Origin: Ctenosaura bakeri
Lineage: Eukaryota > Chordata > Lepidosauria > Squamata > Iguanidae
Direction of reading: 5' to 3'
DNA length: 64,000 bases
Assembly (NCBI GenBank): GCA_948474755.1
Contig: CAOLHI010001824.1
Span: forward strand, 1 to 64,000
Below are positions 1-12,335 of the stretch, piece after piece (position 1 is the first letter of the stretch; each line of letters opens with the position of its first letter). The position numbers and the translations under genes are program-made. The notes below the pieces were generated by a model. That model was not told where the DNA came from, searched no databases, and saw nothing but the letters and a program-made list of their open reading frames with translations.

Positions 1-999
1 TGGTACGTTTAGGGTATTTAGGCTGCATGCCCCTAAGTATATTGTCATTTTTTTCCAGTGTGAGTAAATAATCACAAGATTAAATTCCCTGTAGAGAGTG
101 GATAAGAACACTTTGAATCTAGTGTTTCAGGAAGTGGGCAAACAGAACATTTTTTTTTGCCACTGACCCAGACTGAAATATGCATACCTTCCCTTCTGTG
201 AACCAAGGGGAACCACTGAAAACTGAGTTAATCCAATTGCCACCAAAATCATTTTGTGTTTTCATGAAGCAACAAAAATTACCTGGTTATTTCTGATGAT
301 TTGTCAACTGGCACATGACTGTATAATGTCTTCAGTCTGAATCCATATTTGATCAATAAATATACCTTGAGACCTTCTTTTTTGCAGTTTAATTTTCAGA
401 TGACTCTACTATCAAAGGCTTTGTGAAAATCCAAGTATATAAAGCTGAGTCTACAAATTATATCTGTATACTTTGTTATTGCACAAACTAAGGCTGGATA
501 TTTTTTTAAAGAAACCAAAATGATTTGTCCCCAGTAAAGCTTTTTCTTCTATATATTGAATTACTATGGTCTTTATAATGCTTTCTGCCTGTTTATGGGA
601 GGCAGATGTTCATTTGGCAGGCCTCTGTTTTGGACATCTCTTAAAAATTGGTGTTACGTTTCTGTCTTGCAGGATGTCTTTTAATTCTCTTTTCAAATTT
701 ATCCATGTTAAAAGTTCAGCACATTTTATTATATTTCTGTTCTTTAAGCAGCAGTCCTGTGACTAGTACACAATATTGTGCTGGTCAAACTATGCAAGCA
801 AAATGGGTCGTTCCACTTTTTCTCTTGCCTTATACAGTCCTCTCTCTTGCCTGAAAATCTACTCTGGAGGGTTTCCCACTCCTCTGGGGCAAGTTTTAAG
901 ATCATGGCAGGGGAGACTATTATCTTCCCAGACAGAATTTCTTCCAACTGTTAGATCCTGCCCTCTCTATGTTTATCTGGGACCATGTGTCTCTCAAGG
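1..999. other. Gene-free flank, possible old CR1-like remnant
   Basis: I see no gene here. Positions about 385-760 resemble, on the - strand, the degraded reverse-transcriptase part of a CR1/L3-type LINE. The wording around 410-440 and 640-690 parallels the better preserved CR1 copy at 61.98-62.07 kb. The reading frame is gone and the match is weak. The rest is AT-rich sequence of no recognised class. Confidence 0.35.
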
Positions 1000-1209
1000 A
1001 ACCAGCATGGTGTAGTAGTTTGAATGCTGGACTAGGTCTCTGGGAGACAAGAATTTGATTCTCCTTCCAACCATGGAAACCCATTGAGTGAAGGCACACT
1101 CAGCCTGAGAGTAGATAATGGTAACCCCTTCGGAACAAATCTAGCCAAAAAAAAAATCCATGGTAGGTTTTCTGTTAGCTGGTCAACTTGAAGGCACATA
1201 ACAGTAACG
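1000..1209 (+). repeat. Sauria-type tRNA-derived SINE
   Basis: The copy starts with a tRNA-like head (GTGTAGTAGTTTGAATGCTG, box A/B-like) and continues with the CCATGGAAACCCATTGAGTG segment, the AACAAATCTAGCCAA block and the tail GAAGGCACATAACAG. The same order recurs in other copies in this window (17.2, 19.1, 24.9 and 39.7 kb). It is diverged from them and is a retrotransposed SINE, not a functional tRNA gene. Confidence 0.8.
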
Positions 1210-1454
1210 CCTCTTACTGCACCCAGCAGGATGTCTTTCCAAGCAGACAAGCATGGCACTGGATTGATAAGGACTCTTGGATTAATACCAGTTACTCCAG
1301 TCACTTTTCAATTTGCCATTTGCAAGTTAGGTCTAAAATACCAACATTTATTACCTCAGCTTTCATGATCCTTTTATTTTTCCTCAATTAGGTAAGATTT
1401 CCACTGGCTTATTTGCATTTTCATACTCCCTGGCAACTCCTTTAATCACACTTT

Positions 1455-1612
1455 CTTCTTTGTGGTCTCTGTGCTCACACAATGGGAATCTTGGCGCATG
1501 ATCAGTAGCATTTAGGAAAGTTCCAGAGCTAAGCAGCTTGGCGGGAACCCCTCCCCCATTCAGTATTGAGCATGCTCAGTCCCACCAAGCTAACTGTCTC
1601 TCCTCAGTTTCT
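1455..1612 (+). repeat. Left inverted terminal repeat of DIRS copy A
   Basis: This stretch is the reverse complement, with scattered mismatches, of about 7205-7370. Shared blocks include CTCACACAATGGGAATCTT, GAAAGTTCCAGAGCT and GAGCATGCTCAGTCCC. The outer tip TTCTTTGTGGTCTCTGTG is also complementary to 7080-7097 in the internal complementary region. Confidence 0.85.
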
Positions 1613-1747
1613 TTTTGTCCGCTGACCTGTAAGCAGCTTGGAAGGCTTCCTTGCTGAGCAGTTTTCTGTTTCTCAGTTTTTCTTCATTCTTTCAACTCAT
1701 TTTTGGTTTCCTTTACAACAAAACTGTAAGAACTCTTCCCCCTTCTT

Positions 1748-4122
1748 ATGTCATCTTTGTTTCAGCTTTGCATGTCTTGCAGCCGCAAGATTTCCCTTTC
1801 GGTCGCCCACCCCGAGTGCTTCTTCTGCCTCGGAGAGGGCCATAACATTCAGGCCTGTTCCATCTGCAAAGATTTTACCTCCCAGACTCTGAAGAATAGA
1901 GCTTCTCGCTTAAAACCCTACTGTTGGGAGCAAGCTCTTTGCCTCAAGGCGCAGGCGGCTTTGAATACCGCCCTTTTCACCGCTCCGGTGACACCACGCC
2001 CTTCACAAGGCCCTTCGCTATCGAAGCCCTCCACAGCAGCTTCCTCGTTGGCCGTGAAATCACCGGTAACGACCGGGTCCTCAGTACCAACCACTTCAGT
2101 ACCAATACCGACATGGACTTCACTGGCCTTACCACCGGTATCTTCTTTACCAAGGATCCTGAAGCTCTCCAAGATGCCTACTGTCCCATCCTCCACCAGA
2201 GATGCTTCCTCTAGATCGCAGCAAGCTCCAATTCAGCAGCCTCGCAAAATGTCTACCTTGGCGGAGCGTAAGTGAGCTTCATCGCACCACCTTTCCATCT
2301 CTTCTAAGAAGAAGAGGAGGAAGGAGGAGGAGGAGGAGGAGGAGAAGGAGAAGCATTGCTCCCCTTCTCCCACTGCCCGTCTGTTGGCTACTTGACCGTC
2401 TTCTTTGGACCCCTTACTTGCGGTTCCTCCAATGCAGCCTGCTTCGTTTACCGTGGAGGAGGATGAGGCTCCTGTCCTTTCACTGGTGCAGGATTCTACC
2501 CAGCTCCTGGTACTGTCCGTTCCAGTTGCTGTTGACCTAACATCCGACTTGGACCATCGGCCTTTGCCACTGGCCCCTCCACCTCTTATGTTGGGCCAGC
2601 CCAGAGATGGATGCTCTCAGATTCCACTTCCTCTGGCTCTCTCTTCTAGCTGTCCCGAGACGGACCATCCACTTGTTTTGGACACTTCACAGGCTACTTC
2701 TTGAGACCGGCCTCGAATTAGTGTGGCCTGCTCTCCAGGACGCAGTGAATAGGGTAGATCCCCACGTCGTTGTGACTATAGCTATTGGGTGGCTCAGGAG
2801 CCTTCACTGGTGAGAGCTGATTCGCCTTTTTCATCAGCCTCCTATTGATATGGCCATGAGCACCTTTGGAGGGAGCAGCCTGGCTCTTACCATTCGTACT
2901 CACCTGCCTATCGTGACCAGTACCATCCTGACGTCTGATGTTGTTCTCCATATCGACCTCGACGTTCACGCTTCCTGTCGCAATCTCCAGGTCTCAGTAC
3001 CGATGCTCCCCTCAGTACTGACACTCGAGATCCCATTCTGGTCCCAATCAGCCTACTACCAGCGTTCACCATCTCAATCTTCCTGCTGGTCCCATGACCA
3101 ATCGCCTCAACATTGAGCTGTTTTGCCGCCTCCTCAGGTGACAGCAATGCTGTCCTGGCCTCCGCTGGATATCCACCCTGCGTTCACTCTGCTGACATCT
3201 CTGTCAGTTCCGTTATTGACAAAGTCTGACATTACACCGATCCTGACCATTCTACCCATTTCATCGGCACCAACCTCGGTACTGGTACAGATTCCCACTT
3301 CGGTAATGACTCCCGCTGTTCTACTGGTCTCCGCCCCTGCTCCACCAGCTGTCCTTCCTGCACAAGGAGTCGCTTGACCTCATTGTTCTTGATCTCCTCG
3401 ATCATCATCTCCTTCTTCTGGTACTTACGATTCCAATGGTGATTCATCGGACTCCATGCCTCAATCTCATACCTCCCCACCTCTGGCCTTTGGGGATCTG
3501 ACTCCTGATTCTGCTCCTGAGGATGTTAAGCAGTTCTACTCTGTATATTCACTGATCGCCAGGATTTCTAACACTCAAGCTTGCCTGGCGGCCTATCAGC
3601 GTAACATTTTGGATAGGTTTTTTCCCTTTGCTTTCCAACCTGCCAGATGACCACAGAACGACGGCCATTTAATTTTATAATGAGTCTGTGGCTCTCTCTA
3701 ATCAACAAATCTTGTCCTCCCAACATGCTGGGGAGGGTGCAGCACAGGTGATGGTGGGTGCAATTGCCCTTCGCCAGTTCACATGGCTTTGGTTCACTGG
3801 ATTGACCGAGGATAGCAGAAAAAGGATTGAGGACCTGCCCTTTGATGGCCAAGGACTCTTCCATGCTACTACAGATGATGCTATGGAGCCTCTTATGAAA
3901 GCTCGATTGACAGCAAAAAAGGTGGGCCTTCACCCAATAACTCAACCTAGAAGACCATCTTCATCCCGTTCTTCATGGAGGTGCCCCTCCTACTCCTATA
4001 GGTCATGCTCTCCTCACCGCACATCTCACCAATCCTCTCTGCTGGCTTCATCCTGCCGCTCCTTCAGGCGATGTCAGCTATCATCCAAGAAGTCTTCTTC
4101 GACCACCAAGTCACATTTTTGA
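1748..4122 (+). pseudogene. DIRS gag-like region, broken
   Basis: The best preserved frame, 1748-2275 (175 codons), has a cysteine-rich N-terminus with paired Cys (CMSC, CFFC, CSIC) and a His-containing linker, followed by a Ser/Pro/Thr-rich stretch, as in the gag-like proteins of vertebrate DIRS elements. An AAG/GAG polypurine run lies at about 2306-2360. Reading frames shift several times through 2.4-3.7 kb. A conserved-looking helical segment with EDVKQFYSVYSLIARI lies at about 3519-3566, and a basic Ser/Arg-rich tail follows to about 4120. No continuous ORF remains. Confidence 0.6.
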
Positions 4123-4128
4123 GTCCCT

Positions 4129-4850
4129 TTGCAGGTCGCCATCTCTGCCTCTCTTTCATCTGCCCAACCAGCTGTCCAAAACCCCAGGACTGGCTCAACA
4201 CTTCAACATCTGGCGCAACATCACTTCGGACTCCTGGGTTCTGACCATTGTCTGTCTTGGCTATGCCATCGAGTTTCAAAATACTCCTCCTCTTGGTGTC
4301 TTCTCCTCCACCCCTGCCAGTCTGGTGCTTCTCAAGGAGGTCAAGACCCTCCTCCTCAAAGGGGCCATAGAGCAGCTGCCGTCCTTGGCCAAATCTACCG
4401 GCTTCTTTTCCCAATATTTCATGACACCCAAATTGGATGGCACTCTCCGACCCATCCTACACCTCAGGGGGGTGAACTCCTTCATCTCCCCCCAGAAATT
4501 CAAGATGGTCACCCTGTCCTTCATTCTGCCTTTCCTGAGACACTGGGACTGGTTCACATCCATCGACCTACAAGACACCTATTTCCACATTGCCCCCAGC
4601 ACAGGAGGTATCTCTGGTTTGCAGTTGATGGCGTCTGTTACCAATACAAGGTTCTGCCATTCAGTCTGTCCACTGCCCCCAAGATCTTTACCAAGTGCCT
4701 AGCTCTTGTCGTGTCTTTCCTCCACATGAACCGTGTTATGGTGTGCCCCTATCAGGATGATTGGTTACTAGTGGTGCCCTGCAAACAAAAGCTATACGAG
4801 GACATTCACTTTGTCCTCTCCCTTCTTCCAATCTCGGCCTCAGGGTGAAT
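4129..4850 (+). pseudogene. DIRS reverse transcriptase, frameshifted
   Basis: Reverse transcriptase homology is split over two frames. 4325-4600 carries the fingers/palm part with the first catalytic aspartate in FTSIDLQDTYFHI. From about 4600 the match moves to the frame of 4129-4848, which carries FAVDGVCYQYKVLPFSLSTA and the active-site box YQDDWLL. The switch near 4600 fits a single-base deletion. A second shift comes after about 4800, where homology moves into the frame of 4761-5501. The catalytic aspartates are still encoded, but the ORF is interrupted. Confidence 0.75.
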
Positions 4851-5870
4851 GCCAAGAAGTCCCACTTGGAACCTTCATGCACCCTGGATTTCATCGGGGC
4901 CACTCTGGACTCCACTTGTGCCAGGGCCTTCCTGCCACTGAAGCGCACTTGGACTCTGCACCAGGCCACAGCCGCCGTCCTCCGCAGTCCGTCTGTTTCT
5001 GCCCACAGGATCCAACAGCTCCTTGGCTACATGGCAGTCACGACAGCGGTCACATACTCATCTCACCTTTGGGCTTGCCCTCTGCAACACTGGTTTCTCT
5101 GGCACTTCAACCCTCTCCTCGACGATCATCAGGTTCTGTGGGTCTCTTGTCCAGTCTGGGACTCCCTCTGCTGGTGGCTGTCCTCACGCCATCTCTTGTC
5201 AGGAATGCCATTTGCTGAGCCCCATCTGACACTTACCATTACAGCTGATGCGTCCCTCCTTGGTTGGGGAGCCCACTGCGGTGATCTCGCAATCCAGGGT
5301 CACTGGGCCAGCCTGGAGATGCATCTCCATATGAACACGTTGGAACCCTTGGTAATCCTCAAAGCTGTTTGGGCCTTTCGGAACCTCGTTGTCAGACGGA
5401 CTGTTCAGATTCTATCAGACAACATGAGAGCTGTGTGCTACGTGAACCAACAAGGAGGCACTCACCCCTCCACCTTGCTTCATCTGGCTCTACACATATG
5501 AGATTGGTGCATCCCACTGCGAATACATCTCATTGCAGTTCACTTAGCGGGACGTGACATGACAGCAGACACACTGAGCAGGAATGCACCATGCTACCGT
5601 GAGTGGTCCCTCTCTGACGCCGCTTTCCAGCAGATAGTGTCCCGCTGGGGCACTGCAACCGTTGATCTCTTTGCGACCGACCAGAATAGGAAAAGTCCCC
5701 GTTATTGCTCGAGAGCCAGCCTGGGCCCCGGCTCTCTCAGGGACGTGTTCCAGTTTCCTTGGAGCAAGGAGTTTCTTTACATCTTCCCACTGTTTCCTCT
5801 CTTGGGTCGAGTGGTGGCCAAGATCGCATGGACAGGGCAGATGCCATCCTCGTCACCCCTTATTGGCTGA
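4851..5870 (+). pseudogene. DIRS RNase H and connection region
   Basis: The frame ending at 5501 contains an RNase H-like fold: ITADASLLGWGAH (first Asp), a central Glu in MNTLEPLVILKAVW and a third Asp in QILSDNMRAVCYVNQQGG. The frame of 5559-5870 continues with the TADTLSRN motif and VDLFATDQNRKSPRY, the region that follows RNase H in vertebrate DIRS elements. It is separated from the RNase H frame by a frameshift and stop near 5500, so the polyprotein is not open. Confidence 0.7.
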
Positions 5871-7029
5871 GGCAACATTGGTTCGGAGCCCTGCTCACCA
5901 TCACCCAGGGCTGCAAGATGCAATTTCAGTGCATGCCAGATCTCCTCTCTCACTCAGTCGCATGCTTCATCCAGACCTCCCTCTCCTCCACCTGCACGCT
6001 TAGAGGATAATGTTCTAGATTCTCCCGCTATCCAAGCTGTCCTCACAGCCGCATGGAAGGAATCCACTCGTAGGTCCTATGACTACAAGTGGCGGAAGTT
6101 TGCAACCTCTGCAAACACCCGAAATGAAGTATTTTCTCTGACTACCCTATCAACAGTGCTTCACTTTCTCTAGACTCTGCGAGAGCAAGGCTTAGCCTTT
6201 TCTTCCCTTAAGGTTTGTCTGTCTGCAATCGTAGCTTATCAGCCATGGGGTTCTTCTTCGGCTCTTTTCAGGAACACTATGGTCAAGCAGTTCCTAAAAG
6301 GTCTCCAACATCTCTACCCTCCTGTCTCTCCGCTGCTGCCTCCATGGTCGCTATCACTTGTCCTTTCCCAGCTTATGTGCCATCCTTTTGAACCAATGGT
6401 TACATCTGATGACCATCTTCTTACCATGAAGACAGTGTTCTTGGTCATTGTCACTTCAGCCAGACGGGCAGGAGGACTGACCGCGCTACGTTCTGATGAA
6501 CTGTTCCTGGTGTTTCATGGGGACAAGGTAGTCCTGCGCCCAGACCTGTCTTTTCTTCCTAAAGTCATCTCTGATTTTCATCTGAACCAGGATTTGATTC
6601 TACCTACCTTCTATCCTGATCCTGCTTTGTCTCTCAAGTGCTCCCTTCATTCGCTCGATATACGTTGTGCCTTAGCCTTTTACCTGCAATGGACTTCGAC
6701 CTTTTGCCAGACTCCCCACCTTTTTGTCTGCTACGGTGGGCACCGGAAAGGTCACAAGGTATCCACTCAGCATTTTTCCAAATGGGTTGTCCAGACAATT
6801 CACCTTGCCTATGAACTTGCCGGGCAACCACCGCCGGCTCCGCTTTGAGCCCATTCCACTACGGCGATGTCCTCTTCAGCAGCCCTTCTCAGGGGAGTTG
6901 ACCTATGGGAGCTTTGTCATGTGGCTACATGGTCACAGCCCTCTACCTTCGTCCACCACTATCGCCTTGACTGCAGGGCCCGGCGTGATGCTCGTTTTGG
7001 TCATGTGGTGCTCTCTTCTATCGTCTAGG
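5871..7029 (+). pseudogene. DIRS tyrosine recombinase, one internal stop
   Basis: The region before 6279 is frame-broken. 6279-7029 then reads in one frame with a single TGA at 6846-6848. It holds an Arg-containing motif (TSARRAGGLTAL), a C-terminal H-x-x-R-like motif degraded to HSTT just after the stop, and the tyrosine in TFVHHYRLD. These are the landmarks of the tyrosine recombinase that DIRS elements use in place of an integrase. The Thr in place of the motif Arg and the stop show the enzyme is inactive in this copy. Confidence 0.7.
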
Positions 7030-7065
7030 ACCTGACCCGCCATCCAATGATAAGCTACTGAGTCT

Positions 7066-7156
7066 CCCATTGTGTGAGGCATAGAGACCACAAAGAAGAA
7101 GAACAGGTTGCTTACCTGTAACTATGGTTCTTTGAATGGTCATCTGTGCCCTCACA
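7066..7156 (+). repeat. Internal complementary region of DIRS copy A
   Basis: 7066-7100 (CCCATTGTGTGAGG, GAGACCACAAAGAAGAA) is complementary to the left tip at about 1453-1486. 7101-7156 (GAACAGGTTGCTTACCTGTA, then TGGTCATCTGTGCCCTCACA) is complementary to the right tip at about 7336-7387. The two halves abut, as expected for a splint that joins the two ends of the element during circularisation. Confidence 0.85.
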
Positions 7157-7204
7157 CACACCCGCCCAGCCTCTCCTCTTTCAGGTCCTCGCTTCGGCGG
7201 ACTT

Positions 7205-7390
7205 CAAAACTGAGAAGAGACCATTAGCTTGGCGGGACTGAGCATGCTCAGTACCGAATGGGGGAGAGGTTCCCACCAAGCTGCTCAGCTCTGGAACTTT
7301 CCGAAATGCTATTGCACATGCACGAAGATTCCCATTGTGTGAGGGCACAGATGACCACTCGAAGAATCACAGTTACAGGTAAGCAACTTG
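7205..7390 (+). repeat. Right inverted terminal repeat of DIRS copy A
   Basis: This is the inverted match of the left repeat, extended outward by about 20 bp (GTTACAGGTAAGCAACTTGT) that the left end lacks. Such right-end extensions are normal in DIRS elements. The extension contains a CAG|GTAAG string with GT at 7379-7380. Confidence 0.8.
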
Positions 7391-10230
7391 TTCATCCTCC
7401 TCCTGGACTTGATCATAACTTTCCAGTGTGTAGTTGCAAATTTTTTTCCTGCGACTTTGGTTACCTCAGGGAATTTGCTCTTTTTGACTGCTTCTTCAAT
7501 TTCCTTTAGATTCAGGGACTGGAAGATGTTGAATTGCAGCTCCCTTGTTCTCTCACCATTGCCTATGGTGGGTAGGTCTGGTGGTACTTGCAATCCAATA
7601 ACATCTGGAGGCTTGCATAATTCCTACTTCTATCTACTCCCTACTCCTTCACTGTAGAATGGTTCTCATTGGTCTTCTGTTCTATGTCTATTTGACATGT
7701 AGGGGCTGTTTCATGAACAGAAAGCCTTTATATGTGGGGAGACAGGCATAAAGCCTTCATATGGTTATTGTGCATATTTTTTGTTGTATGCATATATGTC
7801 TTGAGTATGGCAGAAAAGTACATGAATACTTCCACATGAGTTCATATGTGACCACCTATGTGTGGCTTGGGATTTTAAATTTTATATGTTGGTTGTTTCT
7901 TCTTATATACAAGTGCTTTTATATGTAAGCAAAAATACAAAAAAGATAACCTGTAGAATAGGAAATCGTATTCTTCAGGCACCTCTTACAGGAAGAAATA
8001 GGACAGGCAAAGAAGAGGCAAGATAGTACTCTTCCAACCTTGTGCTTTGTCAATGTCATTTCCTCCAAGAAAGATGGAATCTAAAATGCACGCGTTATGA
8101 GCTGAAAATTGTAATCTGAAATTATGGTACTGTTCACGTATGCTTCTCCTGCATGCCATCTGCTTATTCCTGATATCCTAGTTTGAAAAGAAAACTTTTA
8201 GAGAGATGATAGGTAAGTGCAGAGCACTTGCTCTCTGGGCTGGCACTAGATTATGAGTATGTTCTGTACTATCCCTTTAGACTGATTGTACCTGAAGACA
8301 ATACAAGCAGCTGTCTGGGACATCTAATCATAACAGGCTGTGACAGGCACCATTAGAGAGGTGTATATATGCACATACTCTTACTTTTTCCTCCCTTTCC
8401 TCACAACAGTGCACATGCAGCTAGGTCATGCCTAAAAGGCATGACCTGGCGCTTGGACTCAACTGTCATTGACCTGGCTGTGCTATCAAGTCATCTAAGT
8501 AAGCCGCAGAATTTGATAAGGAATGTCTGGATAGATGAGGGAGTGGCACCAGTAGTGAGCAGAGCGTTGTCCAGCAAATTAACAGAGAGCCTAGCTCAGG
8601 AGTAGGGAAACTTTACCCCTCCAATGCTTGGAATTTCAACTCCGAGTGACAGTTGAGTCCAAGCACCAGAACAATGGTAAGGGAAAATATGAGTTGTAGT
8701 TCAAATAATCTGTCAGCCAAAGTCAGTAGGCTCAGAGCTACCAAAGCAGGTATTGCTTCACCTTGACCCTCCATCACCAGTGCTGCCTGCAGACATTTGC
8801 TATTTTAACAACTTTGTGACAAGCAGGAAGTCCACAGATTAAACCCTTTGAAAATCTGAACTGGCTTTGATTTTTAAAAAGGCCGTTTCAGGTGTAAAAA
8901 CCTGGCAAAAATGCTCCCTAGATGGTATTTGGGGCAAAATTTTTGCAGTGGTGGCATGATGGGGCTGCAGCCCCCTTGGCCTCTCAGCCTCTCCTAGCCT
9001 TTCACAGTTGTCCCCCCTGAAACAGAAGAACATTGACTAGAGTGGTAGTGGCCAAGAAATTTGTACTTCAAGTTGTGCTACAGGGGGTTCTTTCTATTCC
9101 CAGCTCTGGAAATTTTCTTAATTTTTTCAGAAGGCAAGTCAAGGAATCTACCATTCCCAGTCATCCTGGAGCTCATGAAAAGAGGGATATCTTTTTTTCC
9201 CCAGCCACCCTGGTATTGTTCAAAAAGATCACTGTGCTTTAACTTCTTAACCTTTCTTAACTAGAAAACCAAAATGATGGCCAATATCCTATACCACACC
9301 CAATTTGGGTGCAACTGCCTCAGTCCTCTGCAGAAGGCAACTTTCCAGTGGTAGATCATCTTCCATAGCTATTTAGTGGCCAGAGGAGGGCGTGATGTAC
9401 CTTAACAGTGCCAAACTGTACTTTTGCAGCCAGAGGTAAACAGCAGGTCTCACTTTCCCAGATCTTGAGCAAGTATGGTAGAGATCCAGGAGGATGACAG
9501 CTGCTGGTTTCTCTTGATGCAGTCGGATGCTGCCCAGGTACTATGCACCTTCCTCCTGATACTAATGGCCATCCCAATCCTTTACCATCCACTAAATGGT
9601 CAAGGGTGCATGCAGTTGCCCCTTGAAACAGTCTTGCATGAGGGAAGAGGCACTATGCACTACATATATCTCCTTGAGCAATGAACATAAAGAGACATAC
9701 ATGCAAATAAATCACCAATCAGATTCCAGTTTAATTTTACTTTAACTCCATTTGTCTACTTCAGTGCTGTGCACAGGTGGGAGTAAAACCCACTGAATAT
9801 CTTGAGATGTCTAAGAAAACACAATGTTGGTTGATTTCCTACTAATACGTTTCACTGTTCATTCCTACATATTTTGCTACAGAAATTAGACACACAAAAT
9901 TCACTAGGACTTTCTTTTAGGTTAATCTACATAAATTTGCAGTGTAGTTTACCACAATTTAAGTGATCAGGGTACTAATCTTGTACTCAGATCCCTGGAA
10001 GTTGGGCCCACTGAACTCAGTGAGACTTCATTTTTAGTATACACTTGTACAGGATTGTGCTGCAAGGCTACAACCCTGTATCCACACAGAATAACTACTA
10101 TGGGACTCAAAAAATGTGCCGAAAAGTATAAGATTACATGGTCAGGAGTAAGAGACCATGCATTTAGCTCACTCTTTTTTGGCAGGCTGCTGTATGCTTG
10201 GATCTGCACAATTGCCTTGCCCAGATGTGC
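7391..10230. other. Gene-free interval
   Basis: No coding or RNA gene is recognised. A diverged palindromic repeat with GAGTAGGGAAACTTTACCCC at about 8598 and GAGTTGTAGTTCAAATAATC at about 8691 looks like an old non-autonomous DNA transposon common in reptiles. The short ORFs here have no recognisable protein features. Confidence 0.5.
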
Positions 10231-10232
10231 AC

Positions 10233-10288
<56 letters not shown>

Positions 10289-10293
10289 GAGAA
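10231..10293. repeat. Compound microsatellite (GT)n(GA)n(CAGA)n
   Basis: Three simple repeats follow one another directly: GT dinucleotides at about 10232-10250, GA dinucleotides at about 10251-10268 and CAGA tetramers at about 10268-10292. Confidence 0.95.
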
Positions 10294-11395
10294 TGTTGGT
10301 CAATCTTTGGTCTGATCCATCAGAGCTCTTCTTATAAGATTGGCTAAGAAGCCACAGTCTCCCAGGGCCAGAAGAAGTTAGCCAGCACACAAGATGATCT
10401 GCTGAAAGGCCTCTAATTAACCACTAGAACTGATTAGGGTTCTCCAAAAGACATGGAGAAACTGGTTAAACAGCTGGGCATAAATACCCCCAACCCAAGT
10501 AAAAAACTTTTATTTTATTTTTATTATTTTTTAAAAAATGCTTATTTTACTAAGTATTCCCATATTTACTGCCTCAAGACCATTTCTAAAAACCAAGTAG
10601 ACATTTATGTAAGATGATTTTTACACAAGACAATGTTAGACAATTACACGATTAGATCATTAAGTTTCTTGGCCTTGATTTCTTTTCTTCAGGATTTTTT
10701 ATTTATTTATTTTTTTGGGCGGGGGGAGAATTTATACTTTATTTCTGTTTGTCAGTGGAGTGGAAAGAAAGTAATTTTCTACTGATATTGGTGGTTTCTT
10801 GTTTTTACTCGGATCTTTTTCCTGCTCCACAAAGTGGCAAAACCAACGAGTTCCTTGTATATAATTTAGATCTTTCCCACTATTCAGGGCCTTGCAGTTC
10901 CATTTGTAGCAAAAAATAAGTTTTTTTAAAAAAAAAGTAAATTCAATTTATAATTACATCCTGAACAAACTGTACTTTAAATACATCTAACTTGATAATT
11001 TAATATGAAAACAGACCAAACATAATATTGTGCAAACCAAATTGTATATAACATCTTGTATGTCCCGACAGTAGTGTTTTTCATTCTATAAAGGGTACTA
11101 ATACTACGTTTTTAGTTTTTTTCCTGATATTTTCCTTTCTTTTCATGGAAAAAAACCCTCAGAAGGAATCTGTTCCCTCTCCCTACAGCTTCAAAATTTC
11201 CCAAAATTTGTACATTTCTAACTGTGAGGGGATTGGCGTTTGTTTTCTTGGAACTCTCCTTTCTGTTCTTCATTCTGCCTCCATTCCCCTCCCAGCCACT
11301 GAATCCTTTTCAACAAACATGCTAGAAATGGTAAATCTGCCTTTGCCTTTCTTAGGTTGGTTTTACGCTTTTTGACAGATGCAATTGCCTTTCCC
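10294..11395. other. AT-rich gene-free interval
   Basis: The stretch has many poly-T and poly-A runs (for example 10694-10720 and 10920-10938) and no recognised gene or repeat family. Confidence 0.5.
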
Positions 11396-12335
11396 TAGAA
11401 GCATTTTTTTAATAAATAATCTTTATTAAATTTATACAAATAGAAAAACACAAAGAAACATACACATACACACGCACACACACACAAAAAATACAGAGGA
11501 GAAAAAAAATCAAGAAACAAAACAAAACAAGTTCCACAATAACTAATAGGGGGAAAAAATACAACAATTAATATAAACAACAATCATAACACATTCCTAT
11601 TGATCCAACAATCATGTAAACAATCGTATGACAATTATGTGACAACAATTGTGTAAGAAAGAAAAGAAAAAGAAAAAAAGAGAAACATTCCTTTACTACA
11701 TACAAATTTACTCAAAACACTTATAGTCTACTTAAAACAATTAATCTACAAAAGGCAATTAGGTTACTTCCCAGTTTCTTCATCTGATGTTGATAACTTC
11801 AGTTCAATTCAACACCTCCCTCTAAATATAAGCATAAATAAAATATACCAGTAATTATATAAGTTCTATACATAATTCTTTACACCACCCTTTTCCTATT
11901 CTGTTTATATATATATGTATTAAATTCATTATACCCACTATTTATTCTATATTACTTTCATTTAACATCCTAATGTCTATAATAGCTCTCCTTATCAAGT
12001 TGAAATCCATTCATCTGTTATCTATTATACAGCAAACCCACTAACCATTAAATCTCCCTTCTTTTCCCTTACATGGTCCGTAAAAAGTTTCCATATTAAA
12101 AATGATTCTATCGAATTTCCTTTTAACATCGTTGTGAGCTTTTCCATTTCTGCAAGCTCCTTTAATTTATTTGTCCATTCACTAAGATTGGGTGTTTCCT
12201 TACATTTCCAATATTATTATTATAAATTATTCTTGCTGCTGTTACCATATATTTTATCAAATCTTTATGTTTCTGTTCCCCCTATCAAACCTGTCTACCA
12301 TATTAAGGAGAAAATCCCTAGAAACATTTTTAATA
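11396..12335 (-). mobile_element. L1-like LINE 3' fragment
   Basis: Read on the - strand, the element ends at about 11400 with a polyadenylation-type sequence (complement of TCTTTATTAAATTTAT) preceded by an A/C-rich low-complexity stretch. The block at about 12120-12290 (TGCAAGCTCCTTTAATTTAT, then TTATTCTTGCTGCTGTTACC) resembles, from memory, the 3' region of squamate L1 elements. There is no open reading frame. The 5' boundary near 12335 is approximate. Confidence 0.45.

Larger units (their letters stand above)
1455..7390 (+). mobile_element. DIRS-type tyrosine-recombinase retrotransposon (copy A)
   Basis: This element of about 5.9 kb has inverted terminal repeats: about 1455-1612 pairs with about 7205-7370. 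Between them on the + strand lie a gag region, a reverse transcriptase/RNase H region and a tyrosine recombinase region, which is the DIRS order. Next to the right terminus, 7066-7156 is an internal complementary region: 7066-7100 is complementary to the left tip and 7101-7156 to the right tip. That is the hallmark of DIRS replication through a circular intermediate. There are no LTRs and no obvious target-site duplication, as expected. The coding regions are broken by frameshifts and stops, so this is a decayed copy. Confidence 0.85.

Noticed and set aside
1748..2275. Cysteine-rich ORF as a host zinc-finger gene
   Set aside because: It lies between the inverted ends of a DIRS element at the gag position, and its downstream neighbours are RT and recombinase.
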